From assembly GCA_001790815.1 (NCBI GenBank), contig MGDU01000003.1, forward strand, positions 1-40,386: DNA of 40,386 nt, given 5' to 3'. The position numbers were made by a program, and so were the translations under genes. Position 1 is the stretch's first letter. Each line of letters starts with the position of its first letter. This document shows, in pieces, positions 20,822 through 28,031 of this stretch. The notes under the pieces were generated by a model. That model was not told the origin of the DNA and did no database searches. It saw nothing but the letters and a program-made list of their open reading frames with translations. The stretch is from Candidatus Uhrbacteria bacterium RIFCSPHIGHO2_02_FULL_46_47 (lineage in GTDB: Bacteria > Patescibacteriota > Patescibacteriia > GWA2-47-26).

Positions 20822-22573
20822 ATGATTAAGCGCGTATTTTTTAGTATTCTTATTCTTTTTGCAGGTATTTTGCCGGCTGTTGTTTACGCGGCAGACAGTG
20901 GATCTGTGACTGAAGATTTTGGAAATACTTCACGGCGCGAAGAGCGTAACACTTACGCTTTTTGGGATACAAAAAACAAAGCCGTAAGTTTGCCGCTTCA
21001 ATATTCAATTCGCGCGCTTACGCTTCCGGCAGAGAGCACAATATCCACTCCGCAAACCACCAGCTTTGCTGAAGTGGCGGATAGATTCAGCCGCATTCCT
21101 GTTGGAAAAATCAAGGCCAACGCGCTTGTCGCTGGAGACGGGAAAATTACCTTTGTCGCGGATCAAAATCGACTTTACGCAAGTTTGGCTCAGGGCATTG
21201 AATTAACAGGCGGCCGCGTTGCAGAACTTTTAGGCGCGGAAGTCAAAACGCTTGAATCAGGAGAAGGCAAAGTATTGGTGGGCGGAAAATTAAAAGGAAA
21301 ATCATTTTTGGTGGAGCTTGAGCTGCAGGGGTTTGTGGCCTCCGCCGCGGCGCAATCAAAAAAATTGGCCAGCGCAGGCGGAAATAAGTATTTTACAAAA
21401 GCCACGCTTACGGCCGAAGCAGATTTGCCTACTGGAACACAGATTGAATACTTTCTTTCCGGGGATGGCGGAGCGCATTTTGAAGGCGTATTGCCGTCAG
21501 TCGCACATGATTTTACAAACAAGGGCAATGATTTGCGTTTTAAGGCCGTGCTGGTAACGCAGGACGCTTCCGCAACGCCATTTTTATTGAAAGTACGCGT
21601 TGATTATACAGTCGCTGAGCCGGAAACCTTGGCCACGATTCGCAAGCGCGACTCGCAGCGAATCGCGGATTTAAAAAATATTGCGAACGCGCTGGAGAAA
21701 TTTAAAAAAGAGCGCGGGGTGTATCCGTCCGCGGATGATCAGGTAGCAAGCGTGCGGTATGAGCTGATGGGTCGCTTGCTTATTGATGGCAAATTTATAA
21801 GCAAAATGCCGCAAGATCCCAAACGAGCGGAGGATAGCGCGCGTTTGTATGATTATGTGGCAAGCAAAAACGGGCTGGCATATCTTTTGCGCGCGCAACT
21901 TGAAGAAACAGCAAACAAGCAATTGCAAAAAGATGTGGATGCCAAACCGCTGGAACCCAATGTGTATGATTATACCTGTGATGATCCGTGGTATTGCGCC
22001 GGAAAAGGGTTTTTGGTGGTAAACATTCCACCTCCTCCTGCGCCACCTGCCATAGGAGTCGCTGAGATTTTACAGGATGAAAAAGGACGCGTCTGGCGTA
22101 TCGCAACCGTTGGCGGTGGAGAAACACCGTCCCAAAAGAGAAAACTCTATATTCCTTCGCCGAGCTTGTTGTCAAATCTGCGGAATTTTTACGCGCAGAT
22201 GCGTAAAGTCGGGCGCGAGCAAATTGAAAATGTGCCGCGCGCGCGACTAATAAAAACCGCGGACAAAGATGATATCTATTATATTACCGAAACATTTTTA
22301 AAGCGGCGCATTCCAAGCTCTGAGGTTTTTAAATCCTACGGAAATGATACGCGCGAAATTGTCATAGTTCAGCCTCAGGAGCTGGCGGCATACAGAGACT
22401 CGCGGCTTATTCGGTTGGTTGGCGATACGAGAGTTTGGTATCTTGAAGGCGGGGCGCGGCGGCTTGTCACAAATGCAGAGGTTATGAAAAAATATAAATT
22501 TGAATGGAAGCATGTCGCGCCGGTAAATTTCGCGGAATATAATAGTTATCCGGAAGGCGCGCCGTTGGATTGA
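20822..22573 (+). CDS. Secreted protein with pilin-like (T2SG-type) segment and C-terminal surface repeats
   Basis: 583 residues. The signal peptide covers 1-23 (FFSILILFAGILPAVVYA). The region 30-260 is beta-rich and unrecognised. About 274-350 resembles the periplasmic part of type II secretion major pseudopilins or type IV pilins (RDSQRIADLKNIANALEKF, RGVYPSADD, MPQDP, YDYVAS), but lacks the N-terminal prepilin helix. A CDDPWYC segment and a proline-rich hinge (NIPPPPAPPA) follow. Two C-terminal repeats (about 480-515 and 528-565) share (A/S)RLI, a Y(I/L) strand, and EV(F/M)KxY. Such repeats recur in exported CPR proteins. The likely place is the cell surface. It is driven by the composite promoter at 20784-20812. 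Confidence 0.65.
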   Translation: MIKRVFFSILILFAGILPAVVYAADSGSVTEDFGNTSRREERNTYAFWDTKNKAVSLPLQYSIRALTLPAESTISTPQTTSFAEVADRFSRIPVGKIKANALVAGDGKITFVADQNRLYASLAQGIELTGGRVAELLGAEVKTLESGEGKVLVGGKLKGKSFLVELELQGFVASAAAQSKKLASAGGNKYFTKATLTAEADLPTGTQIEYFLSGDGGAHFEGVLPSVAHDFTNKGNDLRFKAVLVTQDASATPFLLKVRVDYTVAEPETLATIRKRDSQRIADLKNIANALEKFKKERGVYPSADDQVASVRYELMGRLLIDGKFISKMPQDPKRAEDSARLYDYVASKNGLAYLLRAQLEETANKQLQKDVDAKPLEPNVYDYTCDDPWYCAGKGFLVVNIPPPPAPPAIGVAEILQDEKGRVWRIATVGGGETPSQKRKLYIPSPSLLSNLRNFYAQMRKVGREQIENVPRARLIKTADKDDIYYITETFLKRRIPSSEVFKSYGNDTREIVIVQPQELAAYRDSRLIRLVGDTRVWYLEGGARRLVTNAEVMKKYKFEWKHVAPVNFAEYNSYPEGAPLD

Positions 22574-22600
22574 TGAATTAGGAATGATGAATTTAGAATT

Positions 22601-22774
22601 ATGAATGAAAGTCAAACCGTAGACGGATATTGTGTAAAATGCAAGCAAAAGCGGGAGATGAAAAACGCCTCCGAGGTAGAAATGCCGGGAAAGGGCGCTA
22701 CCGTGCGACGCGCCATGACAGGCGCATGCGCGGTGTGCGGGACGAAAATGTTCAAGATTTTGGGGAAGAAATAA
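22601..22774 (+). CDS. DUF5679-like zinc-ribbon peptide
   Basis: 57 residues: GYCVKCKQKREMKNASEVEM and ACAVCGTKMFKILGKK. The two CxxC pairs and the KREMKN motif match the DUF5679 family of small zinc-ribbon proteins of unknown function. The gap before it (22574-22600) is an ATGAATTA-type repeat. It may be cotranscribed with the preceding gene. Confidence 0.75.
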   Translation: MNESQTVDGYCVKCKQKREMKNASEVEMPGKGATVRRAMTGACAVCGTKMFKILGKK

Positions 22775-23060
22775 GCTCGGCGTGAGTTGTGACGCAAGCT
22801 AGACCACCTTGGTCAGCCCGCACGAAAACTCGCGTCGGCGCTACCGCGAGGTAAAAGAAAGATTATATTCGCCGCGCTCCGGCTCGCCTCGCAATAACCA
22901 CTTGAACAGAAATCAATCAAAGCAATGCTCGGCTGCGCCAGGGTTTTCTTAGCGGGCATGCCCTTCGGTGGTCTGCGCTATATCAATTGATCCACGCCTC
23001 GCATAGAGGGATGGAGTGAGAGAAAATGTTACTGCTCGAGGGGGTGGTTTTGTTTTTGAA
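22775..23060. repeat. Non-coding gap with imperfect inverted repeats
   Basis: No gene is supported in this roughly 300-nt gap. AGACCACC...GCCCGC (about 22801-22823) is roughly the inverse of GCGGGC...GGTGGTCT (about 22954-22977). A CGCCGCGCTCCGGCTCGCC piece resembles the intergenic repeat near 7625. Confidence 0.4.
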
Positions 23061-23063
23061 ATG

Positions 23064-23072
23064 TGCTATAAT
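23064..23072 (+). promoter_or_regulatory. Extended -10 promoter of the NMNAT gene
   Basis: TGCTATAAT at 23064-23072 is a perfect extended -10 element. The ATG at 23079 begins 7 nt after its last T, exactly where transcription should start, so a leaderless mRNA is predicted. Confidence 0.6.
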
Positions 23073-23078
23073 GCTTTT

Positions 23079-23633
23079 ATGAAAATAGGATTATTTATTG
23101 GGCGGTTTCAGCCACTACATTATGGGCATTTGCTGATGATAAAACAGTGTGCGAGCAAGGTAGAGCAGTTGATAATCGGGTTGGGATCAGTAAATGTCGC
23201 GCAGTCATGCCAAGATCCATTTACCGCGCAGGAGAGAATGGAAATGATTAAGAAAGGAATGAAGGAATTAGGAATCAGGAACTCCGACGCTGCAGGTCGG
23301 AGCCCCGACCCATCAGGGCGTCGGGGTTATGAGATTGTTGAGTTGCCGGATATGGCAAGTGATGAAGCCTGGGTGAAGATGGTGGCAAAAACAGCAGGGA
23401 AGTTTGACATCTCTTGGTCTGGCGATAAGCGCGTAGTTTCCATATTTGAAAAATCCGGATTGCCGGTTGTGCGGATTAAGGAATTTCCCGGATTATCCGG
23501 AACAAAGATCCGGCGCCGCATGGCGCAGGGTCAGAACTGGCTTAAACTGGTGCCGCTATCGGTAAGGAAATATCTTGCAGAGATTGGGGCAGTAAAACGT
23601 GTGCGAAATTTATGTCAATCCAAACCGCGATAA
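23079..23633 (+). CDS. Nicotinamide-nucleotide adenylyltransferase-like protein
   Basis: 184 residues from the ATG at 23079. The nucleotidyltransferase signature IGRFQPLHYGHLLMI (G8RFQP..H14xGH17) and SGTKIRRRM, corresponding to the ISxTxxR motif, fit archaeal-type NMNAT (NadM-like), which makes NAD+ from NMN and ATP. VGSVNVAQ-like GSVNVAQSCQDPFTAQERM also matches. Residues about 67-82 (RNSDAAGRSPDPSGRRG) are encoded by two back-to-back palindromes (23282-23325), a repeat inserted into a loop. The frame is open upstream to 23016, but the leaderless promoter fixes the start at 23079. The SMR-like gene overlaps its 3' end by 22 nt. Confidence 0.75.
   Translation: MKIGLFIGRFQPLHYGHLLMIKQCASKVEQLIIGLGSVNVAQSCQDPFTAQERMEMIKKGMKELGIRNSDAAGRSPDPSGRRGYEIVELPDMASDEAWVKMVAKTAGKFDISWSGDKRVVSIFEKSGLPVVRIKEFPGLSGTKIRRRMAQGQNWLKLVPLSVRKYLAEIGAVKRVRNLCQSKPR
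23282..23325. repeat. Double palindrome inside the NMNAT gene
   Basis: CTCCGAC-GCTGCAG-GTCGGAG is followed immediately by CCCCGAC-CCATCAGGGC-GTCGGGG. Both stems are 7 bp. The insert is in frame and translated. Confidence 0.65.
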
Positions 23634-23977
23634 TTCTCATCATAACAATTTTAGCGAATGCGTTTGCAAATGTATTTTTGAAATTGGGGACGCAGAAATT
23701 ACCAGCATTGGATCTTAAAAATCTTATTGCCAATCTCCCGAAGATTTTAAGCAATCCGTGGATATTGCTGGGCGCGGTTTTATTTATAACAAATTTTCCG
23801 CTTTACAATTTGCTCCTGCAAAGAATGAAACTGTCAATCGCGTTTCCGCTCATTACTTCCAGCGCTTTCGCGGTTGCCGTTATTGTATCCTATTTCGTTT
23901 TTCACGAAGGTTTGCGCGCGCCGCACTATATTGGACTTGGATTATTGGTAATTGCTTTATGGCTACTCGCACGATAG
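23612..23977 (+). CDS. SMR/EamA-like small membrane transporter
   Basis: 121 residues with four hydrophobic helices (about 5-22, 46-66, 72-94 and 100-120). MSIQTAIILIITILANAFAN, LKLGTQ, SIAFPLITSSAFAVAVIVSY and GLGLLVIALWLL resemble small multidrug-resistance or single-domain drug/metabolite transporters. The conserved Glu in TM1 of Smr pumps is not present, so drug export is not assured. A role in flipping lipid-linked or cationic substrates is possible. Start ATG 23612 overlaps the NMNAT gene by 22 nt, so translation is probably coupled. Confidence 0.7.
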   Translation: MSIQTAIILIITILANAFANVFLKLGTQKLPALDLKNLIANLPKILSNPWILLGAVLFITNFPLYNLLLQRMKLSIAFPLITSSAFAVAVIVSYFVFHEGLRAPHYIGLGLLVIALWLLAR

Positions 23978-23994
23978 TTAATTTAAAATGTAAA

Positions 23995-25278
23995 ATGCAA
24001 AATGTAAAATTTCTTATTGCGACATTTTTAATTTTTAATTTTACATTTTACATTGCGCCTACGGCGCATGCCGAGACTCCGGAGCAGGTTCAGCAATTGA
24101 TTGAAACGCGGCAAAAACAGATCGCTGATTTGGAAGTGCAGATTTCAGAATATTGGAAATCCGTTGATGAGAAAAAAGCCAAAGGCGAGTCAGTTCAGAA
24201 TGATATTGAAATTTTAAAAGAAAAAATCGCGCAAAGCGAACTGGAGATTAAGAGTTTGAATCTGGCAGTGGAAGAAGCCGGATATAAATTAATACAAGCC
24301 GAGTCAAAAATCGGGACAGTTGCCGGAAAAATGGATAAAATGCGCGGGCGGATCGCGTTTTCGCTCCGCCTGATTCGCGAGCGTGAGGAAACTCCGACCT
24401 TGCTACGATTTGCCGAGTCCGAGCGGCTTTCCGATGTATTTTCGGTATTAAGTGAGCTTGCACAATTTAACGATTCGCTTAAAAATACACTTGATGAGCT
24501 CAAGAATACCAAAGCGGAACTGGAAAAAACTCGCGAGGATATTGCGGAAGAGAAACAGACACAAGAGCGTTTGAAGCGTTTTGAGCAGTCGCAAAAGGAA
24601 ATTATCGCGCGGCGCAAAGAACAACAAGCGAAGCTTTTAAAGCAGATAGAAAAGGAAAAAAATAAGCTCATCAGTACGATTGAAACCAAAAAACGCGATC
24701 TTCAAAAAATCAAGGAGCAGATTACTTATTTGGCGCAGGTTGGCGTTTCAGCTGAAGAAGCGGTGCGCTATGGTGAGTTGGCAGCAATTCGCACCGGCAT
24801 ACGCACCGCGTTTCTTATCGCGGTTTTGGAAGTAGAATCGCGTCTGGGGATAAATGTTGGAAAAGGCAATTGGAAAGATGATATGCACCCGCGCGATCAC
24901 GATGCATTTCTTGCAATTACGAGCAAGCTTGGTCTTGATCCTGATACAACAAAAGTTTCCAAAGCGCCCTCATATGGCTGGGGCGGAGCAATGGGGGCGG
25001 CGCAATTTTTGCCCAATACTTGGCTGGCTTATGAAGCGCAAGTGGCGCAACTTACAGGGCATAATCCTCCCAGTCCGTGGAATTTGGAAGACGCGTTTAC
25101 CGCGGCGGCCTTAAAACTTGCCCGCGGAGGCGCGTCCAGTAAAACAAGAGCAGGCGAGATTCGCGCGTCCAAAGCATATATATCAGGAAGCGGAAATTGC
25201 ACCAAGAGCATTTGCAATAGTTACTCCAATCTTATCCAAAATAAAGCGGATGATATTGAAGCGGAACTTAGTAAGTGA
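23995..25278 (+). CDS. Secreted lytic transglycosylase with N-terminal coiled coil
   Basis: 427 residues. The signal peptide is 1-26 (ending APTAHA). Residues 30-245 form a long EnvC/PcsB-like coiled coil. The catalytic domain (about 255-400) has the transglycosylase glutamate in LEVESRLG (Glu281), GWGGAMGAAQFLPNTWLAY (329-346) and the helix WNLEDAFTAAALKLARGGA. It cleaves peptidoglycan glycan strands, with the coiled coil probably recruiting or restraining it at the division or export site. The frame is open upstream into the SMR gene; I chose ATG 23995 because it gives a clean signal peptide. The signal peptide itself is encoded by an AATGTAAAATT...AATTTTACATT inverted repeat (about 23987-24054). 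Confidence 0.8.
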   Translation: MQNVKFLIATFLIFNFTFYIAPTAHAETPEQVQQLIETRQKQIADLEVQISEYWKSVDEKKAKGESVQNDIEILKEKIAQSELEIKSLNLAVEEAGYKLIQAESKIGTVAGKMDKMRGRIAFSLRLIREREETPTLLRFAESERLSDVFSVLSELAQFNDSLKNTLDELKNTKAELEKTREDIAEEKQTQERLKRFEQSQKEIIARRKEQQAKLLKQIEKEKNKLISTIETKKRDLQKIKEQITYLAQVGVSAEEAVRYGELAAIRTGIRTAFLIAVLEVESRLGINVGKGNWKDDMHPRDHDAFLAITSKLGLDPDTTKVSKAPSYGWGGAMGAAQFLPNTWLAYEAQVAQLTGHNPPSPWNLEDAFTAAALKLARGGASSKTRAGEIRASKAYISGSGNCTKSICNSYSNLIQNKADDIEAELSK

Positions 25279-25306
25279 CGAATTTCCGCAATTCACCTAA
25301 ATTACT

Positions 25307-26353
25307 ATGTTTAGCTGGTTGAAAAGAATTATCCTTGCGTTTGCAGCGGTTGTTATCGTTATTGGTTTTTATTTATTTATCCCTGTTACTGTTAAGCCAG
25401 CGGACAACATTGTCTGGGGCGTGACATTTACAAAATCCTACGCGCAGTATTTGGGGCTGGACTGGAAACAAACCTATCTGGCCATTCTTGATGATCTTGG
25501 AATACGCGCAGTACGCATCGGCATAAACTGGGATGAAATTGAGCCAACGCAAGGACAATTTGATTTTTCCGATTATGATTGGATGATGGACGAGGCGCAA
25601 AAACGCGGTGTTACCATTTTACCCGCTATTGGTTTTAAATTGCCGCGCTGGCCCGAGTGCCGCGCTCCACAGTGGGCAGTGAAGTGGCTCCCGGAGGATT
25701 GGGCAATGTGGAAGCGTTATCTTGATGTTGGAGTGGGGCCGCGTCGGCAAGAGTTTGAGCAAGCGCAATTTGCAATGATGAAAGCCGTAATTGAACATTT
25801 TAAGAATCGACAAAATATCAAGGCCTGGCAAGTGGAGAACGAAGGATTTATCGGCTGGTTTGGTGATTGTCCGCCAATTAAAAATTCTTTTGTGCGCCGT
25901 GAAGTAGAATTTGTGCGCGGCCTTGACCCGCGTCCTACCGTTATGACCGAATCCGGAGAGCTTTCAACCGGATTAAAATCGGCGTTTGTCGCGGATGTTG
26001 TTGGAACAAGTCTGTATCGCGAGGTCTGGAGCCCGACTTTTGGATTTATTACCTATCCTTTGCCACCGTCATTTTATAGCCGTAAAGGCGCGCTTTTGCG
26101 CTTATGGGCGCCGCGTTTTATTATCACTGAACTACAATTGGAGGCCTGGGCGCCAAAAGGTATTTTGAATATGCCCATTGAAGAGCAGATGAAAATTTTA
26201 AGCCCGGAGGAAATGAAATCCGATTTGGAATATGCTCGTCGCACCGGAGTTGATGAGATCTATGCCTGGGGCGCGGAATGGTGGTGGTGGTTGAAATTAA
26301 AAGGTTACCCCCAGCTTTGGGAGACAGCACGCGAAGGATTCAGCAAAAGCTGA
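25307..26353 (+). CDS. Membrane-anchored glycoside hydrolase (GH-A clan TIM barrel)
   Basis: 348 residues. A signal anchor (about 6-25) precedes a beta/alpha barrel of the beta-galactosidase/cellulase type: VRIGINWDEIEPTQGQFDFS, ILPAIGFKLPRWPE, IKAWQVENEG with acid/base Glu179, and PRFIITELQLEAW with the likely nucleophile Glu275, then DEIYAWGAEWWWWL. The fold and the NE/E pair assign it to clan GH-A. The exact family and sugar are unknown. It lies between the lytic transglycosylase and two receiver proteins. Its stop codon is inside the stem of its terminator. Envelope or environmental glycan trimming is inferred. Confidence 0.75.
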   Translation: MFSWLKRIILAFAAVVIVIGFYLFIPVTVKPADNIVWGVTFTKSYAQYLGLDWKQTYLAILDDLGIRAVRIGINWDEIEPTQGQFDFSDYDWMMDEAQKRGVTILPAIGFKLPRWPECRAPQWAVKWLPEDWAMWKRYLDVGVGPRRQEFEQAQFAMMKAVIEHFKNRQNIKAWQVENEGFIGWFGDCPPIKNSFVRREVEFVRGLDPRPTVMTESGELSTGLKSAFVADVVGTSLYREVWSPTFGFITYPLPPSFYSRKGALLRLWAPRFIITELQLEAWAPKGILNMPIEEQMKILSPEEMKSDLEYARRTGVDEIYAWGAEWWWWLKLKGYPQLWETAREGFSKS

Positions 26354-26379
26354 GCTTTTCCCAACCAAAGCTCAGCTTT
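26346..26379 (+). terminator. Perfect 13-bp stem terminator
   Basis: AAAGCTGAGCTTT (26346-26358) pairs with AAAGCTCAGCTTT (26367-26379) over an 8-nt loop. The hydrolase stop codon (26351-26353) lies in the 5' arm. The 3' arm ends in only three T, so it is a moderate terminator. Confidence 0.6.
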
Positions 26380-26397
26380 GGATTTTGCGGTATTATG

Positions 26398-26406
26398 TGC
26401 TATAAT
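26398..26406 (+). promoter_or_regulatory. Extended -10 promoter of the receiver genes
   Basis: TGCTATAAT at 26398-26406, 10 nt before the ATG at 26417. It lies directly after the terminator of the hydrolase gene. Confidence 0.55.
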
Positions 26407-26416
26407 AATAAACTGT

Positions 26417-26806
26417 ATGCTTTTTGGAAAACGCCCTAAAAAACCGAAATTGCTTATTTTAGAAGATGACGCGCTTTTGATACAAATGGTAAGCAAACGA
26501 TTTCACGACGAAGGATTTGATGTGACCGCTCTTATGAGTGGAACTGAAGCTTTGGGTACCGCGAAGAAAATTTTACCGGATATTATTTTGATGAATTTAA
26601 TTTTGCCGGGCCTTGACGGTTTTGCAGTACTCAAGCAGCTTAAAGCAGACAGTAAAACAAAACGGATTCCGGTAGTGGTGATGTCTGAGTTGGAACAAGC
26701 GGCAGACGCAAAATCCGCAAAAGCGCTTGGCGCCGAAGCGTATTTTTTAAAAACACATACGGAATTTGATAAAATTGTTGAAGCCATAAAAAAGCGAGTT
26801 AAATGA
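26417..26806 (+). CDS. Receiver-domain protein lacking the phosphoacceptor aspartate
   Basis: 129 residues, a single CheY-like receiver with no output domain. The acidic pocket LLILEDDAL (Asp17, Asp18), the switch serine VVMSELE (Ser90) and the lysine FLKTHTE (Lys112) are kept. The phosphorylation site reads DIILMNLILPG, with Asn60 in place of Asp; the codon is AAT. Such pseudo-receivers usually act by protein interaction without phosphotransfer. I chose ATG 26417 (MLFGKRPKKPKLLILEDD), which sits behind the extended -10 box. A second, canonical receiver starts 10 nt after its stop codon. No histidine kinase is in the window. Confidence 0.85.
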   Translation: MLFGKRPKKPKLLILEDDALLIQMVSKRFHDEGFDVTALMSGTEALGTAKKILPDIILMNLILPGLDGFAVLKQLKADSKTKRIPVVVMSELEQAADAKSAKALGAEAYFLKTHTEFDKIVEAIKKRVK

Positions 26807-26816
26807 TTCAGTTGAT

Positions 26817-27197
26817 ATGGCAAAAAAGAAAAACCGCATCTTGTTGATTATAGAAGATGATGAAATTTTGCTGCGCGCGCTGTACTTATTTTTTGAAAAT
26901 AAAGGGTTTACCATCGCGTCAGCAACTGATGGCGATACGGGATCAAAAATGGCAGATCGTTTAAAACCCGATATAATCCTTTTAGATCTTATGTTGCCCA
27001 AGATGAGCGGCTTTGATGTTTTAAAGTATGTCAAAGCAAATCCGGCATTGCGCAATACCCCTGTAATTGTGCTTTCAAATCTGGGAGATACAGAAGATAT
27101 AGATCACGCAAAAACGCTTGGCGCCGCGGACTATTTTGTAAAAGCGCGTACGGATTTGGATATGTTGGGAAAAAGAATTGAAAAAATTTTAAAATAG
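26817..27197 (+). CDS. Single-domain response regulator (CheY-like)
   Basis: 126 residues. All canonical receiver positions are present: IIEDDE (Asp14, Asp15), phosphoacceptor Asp57 in PDIILLDLMLPKMSG, Ser87 in VIVLSNLG, and Lys109 in YFVKART. There is no output domain. It lies 10 nt after the degenerate receiver and 9 nt before a membrane-protein gene, so the pair and the surface-protein genes may be one operon. Motility, pilus or adhesion control is possible, but the sequence gives no direct evidence. Confidence 0.85.
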   Translation: MAKKKNRILLIIEDDEILLRALYLFFENKGFTIASATDGDTGSKMADRLKPDIILLDLMLPKMSGFDVLKYVKANPALRNTPVIVLSNLGDTEDIDHAKTLGAADYFVKARTDLDMLGKRIEKILK

Positions 27198-27206
27198 AAT
27201 AATTGT

Positions 27207-28028
27207 ATGCGTGATCGCTGGTTAAATTTCGTTCTTCATTTGACCAACCGCATTTACGCGCGCAAACAGAGCGTATTAGCACATGAGGGCTTGAAATCCG
27301 CGGGAGATATTGCAGCGCTTGTTTTGTTGGAAAGTGTACTTGCTCTTGTTTCATTCCCTCTTTATGTCGGACTGAAGCCGGCGACCGTAACCGCGTTTTT
27401 GCAGGAAAAGGGCGGCTATGCAAAAATCGCTTTTGATTACCATTTGCGCAGAATACTTACGCTTACCGGAGTAAGCATTGTACTTGTTATTTGGCTTTTG
27501 AAACTCGCGCTTATTATTTTTGTGCCGGCGTTTTATGGTCCTTTGCGTTTATATAGTGTATCTGAAATTAGTCCGGTTCCTTTGCAAAATAAAGAGCTTA
27601 TTGCGGCTGACACTCAAATCCAAACCGCCAGAATCATTGAAACAATGCCAAAGCCGCGACTTGTTGAGGTCCGCAAAGAAAAAGGCGGTGATTATGTATT
27701 TTTCGGAACCGGAAAATCCGGAACCGAGATAGTACTTTTGCTTTCCGGTCAGCAATCGGCAGTTTATACTGAATCTGTTGATAAAAGCGGACATTTTGCC
27801 ATCCGGCATTCTCAGAAAAATTTTAAGTTAAATGAGGGAAACCATTCCGTTATTGTATTTAGCTATGATAAGGATATTCAGGCGCGTAGCAATATTGCCT
27901 CAGAGCAGTTTTTTAAAGTTACCAGCACATTTACTGATCGGCTGATAAAAAATATAGATATTCTGGCAAATTGGTCAGTTATCATTATTCTTGCCATTGG
28001 AATTTTTTTAACGGCATTGACTCTCTAG
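27207..28028 (+). CDS. Membrane protein with extracytoplasmic Ig-like domain, partner of the giant surface protein
   Basis: 273 residues. The N-terminal module has two helices (about 34-55 and 84-107) separated by LQEKGGYAKIAFDYHLRR. An extracytoplasmic beta domain follows (about 155-240: YVFFGTGKSGTEIVLLLSG, AVYTESVDKSGHFAIRHSQ). A C-terminal helix spans 256-273. The N-terminal module resembles residues 33-115 of the giant protein next door (ISLPLFL...LQEKGF...HLKSYAMRRKISIA). The beta domain resembles the giant protein's last domain (FSGTALPKADVVIYIHS, AVIYRTKASKDGIWTIRHSQ). It is therefore a miniature of that protein without the repeat region. A TAGAAT box 6 nt upstream of the ATG suggests a leaderless start. 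Confidence 0.7.
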   Translation: MRDRWLNFVLHLTNRIYARKQSVLAHEGLKSAGDIAALVLLESVLALVSFPLYVGLKPATVTAFLQEKGGYAKIAFDYHLRRILTLTGVSIVLVIWLLKLALIIFVPAFYGPLRLYSVSEISPVPLQNKELIAADTQIQTARIIETMPKPRLVEVRKEKGGDYVFFGTGKSGTEIVLLLSGQQSAVYTESVDKSGHFAIRHSQKNFKLNEGNHSVIVFSYDKDIQARSNIASEQFFKVTSTFTDRLIKNIDILANWSVIIILAIGIFLTALTL

Positions 28029-28031
28029 CGT

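Noticed and set aside
22775-23060. tRNA or riboswitch in the gap
   Set aside because: No cloverleaf, T-loop GTTCRA or known riboswitch core could be found; only repeat fragments are visible.
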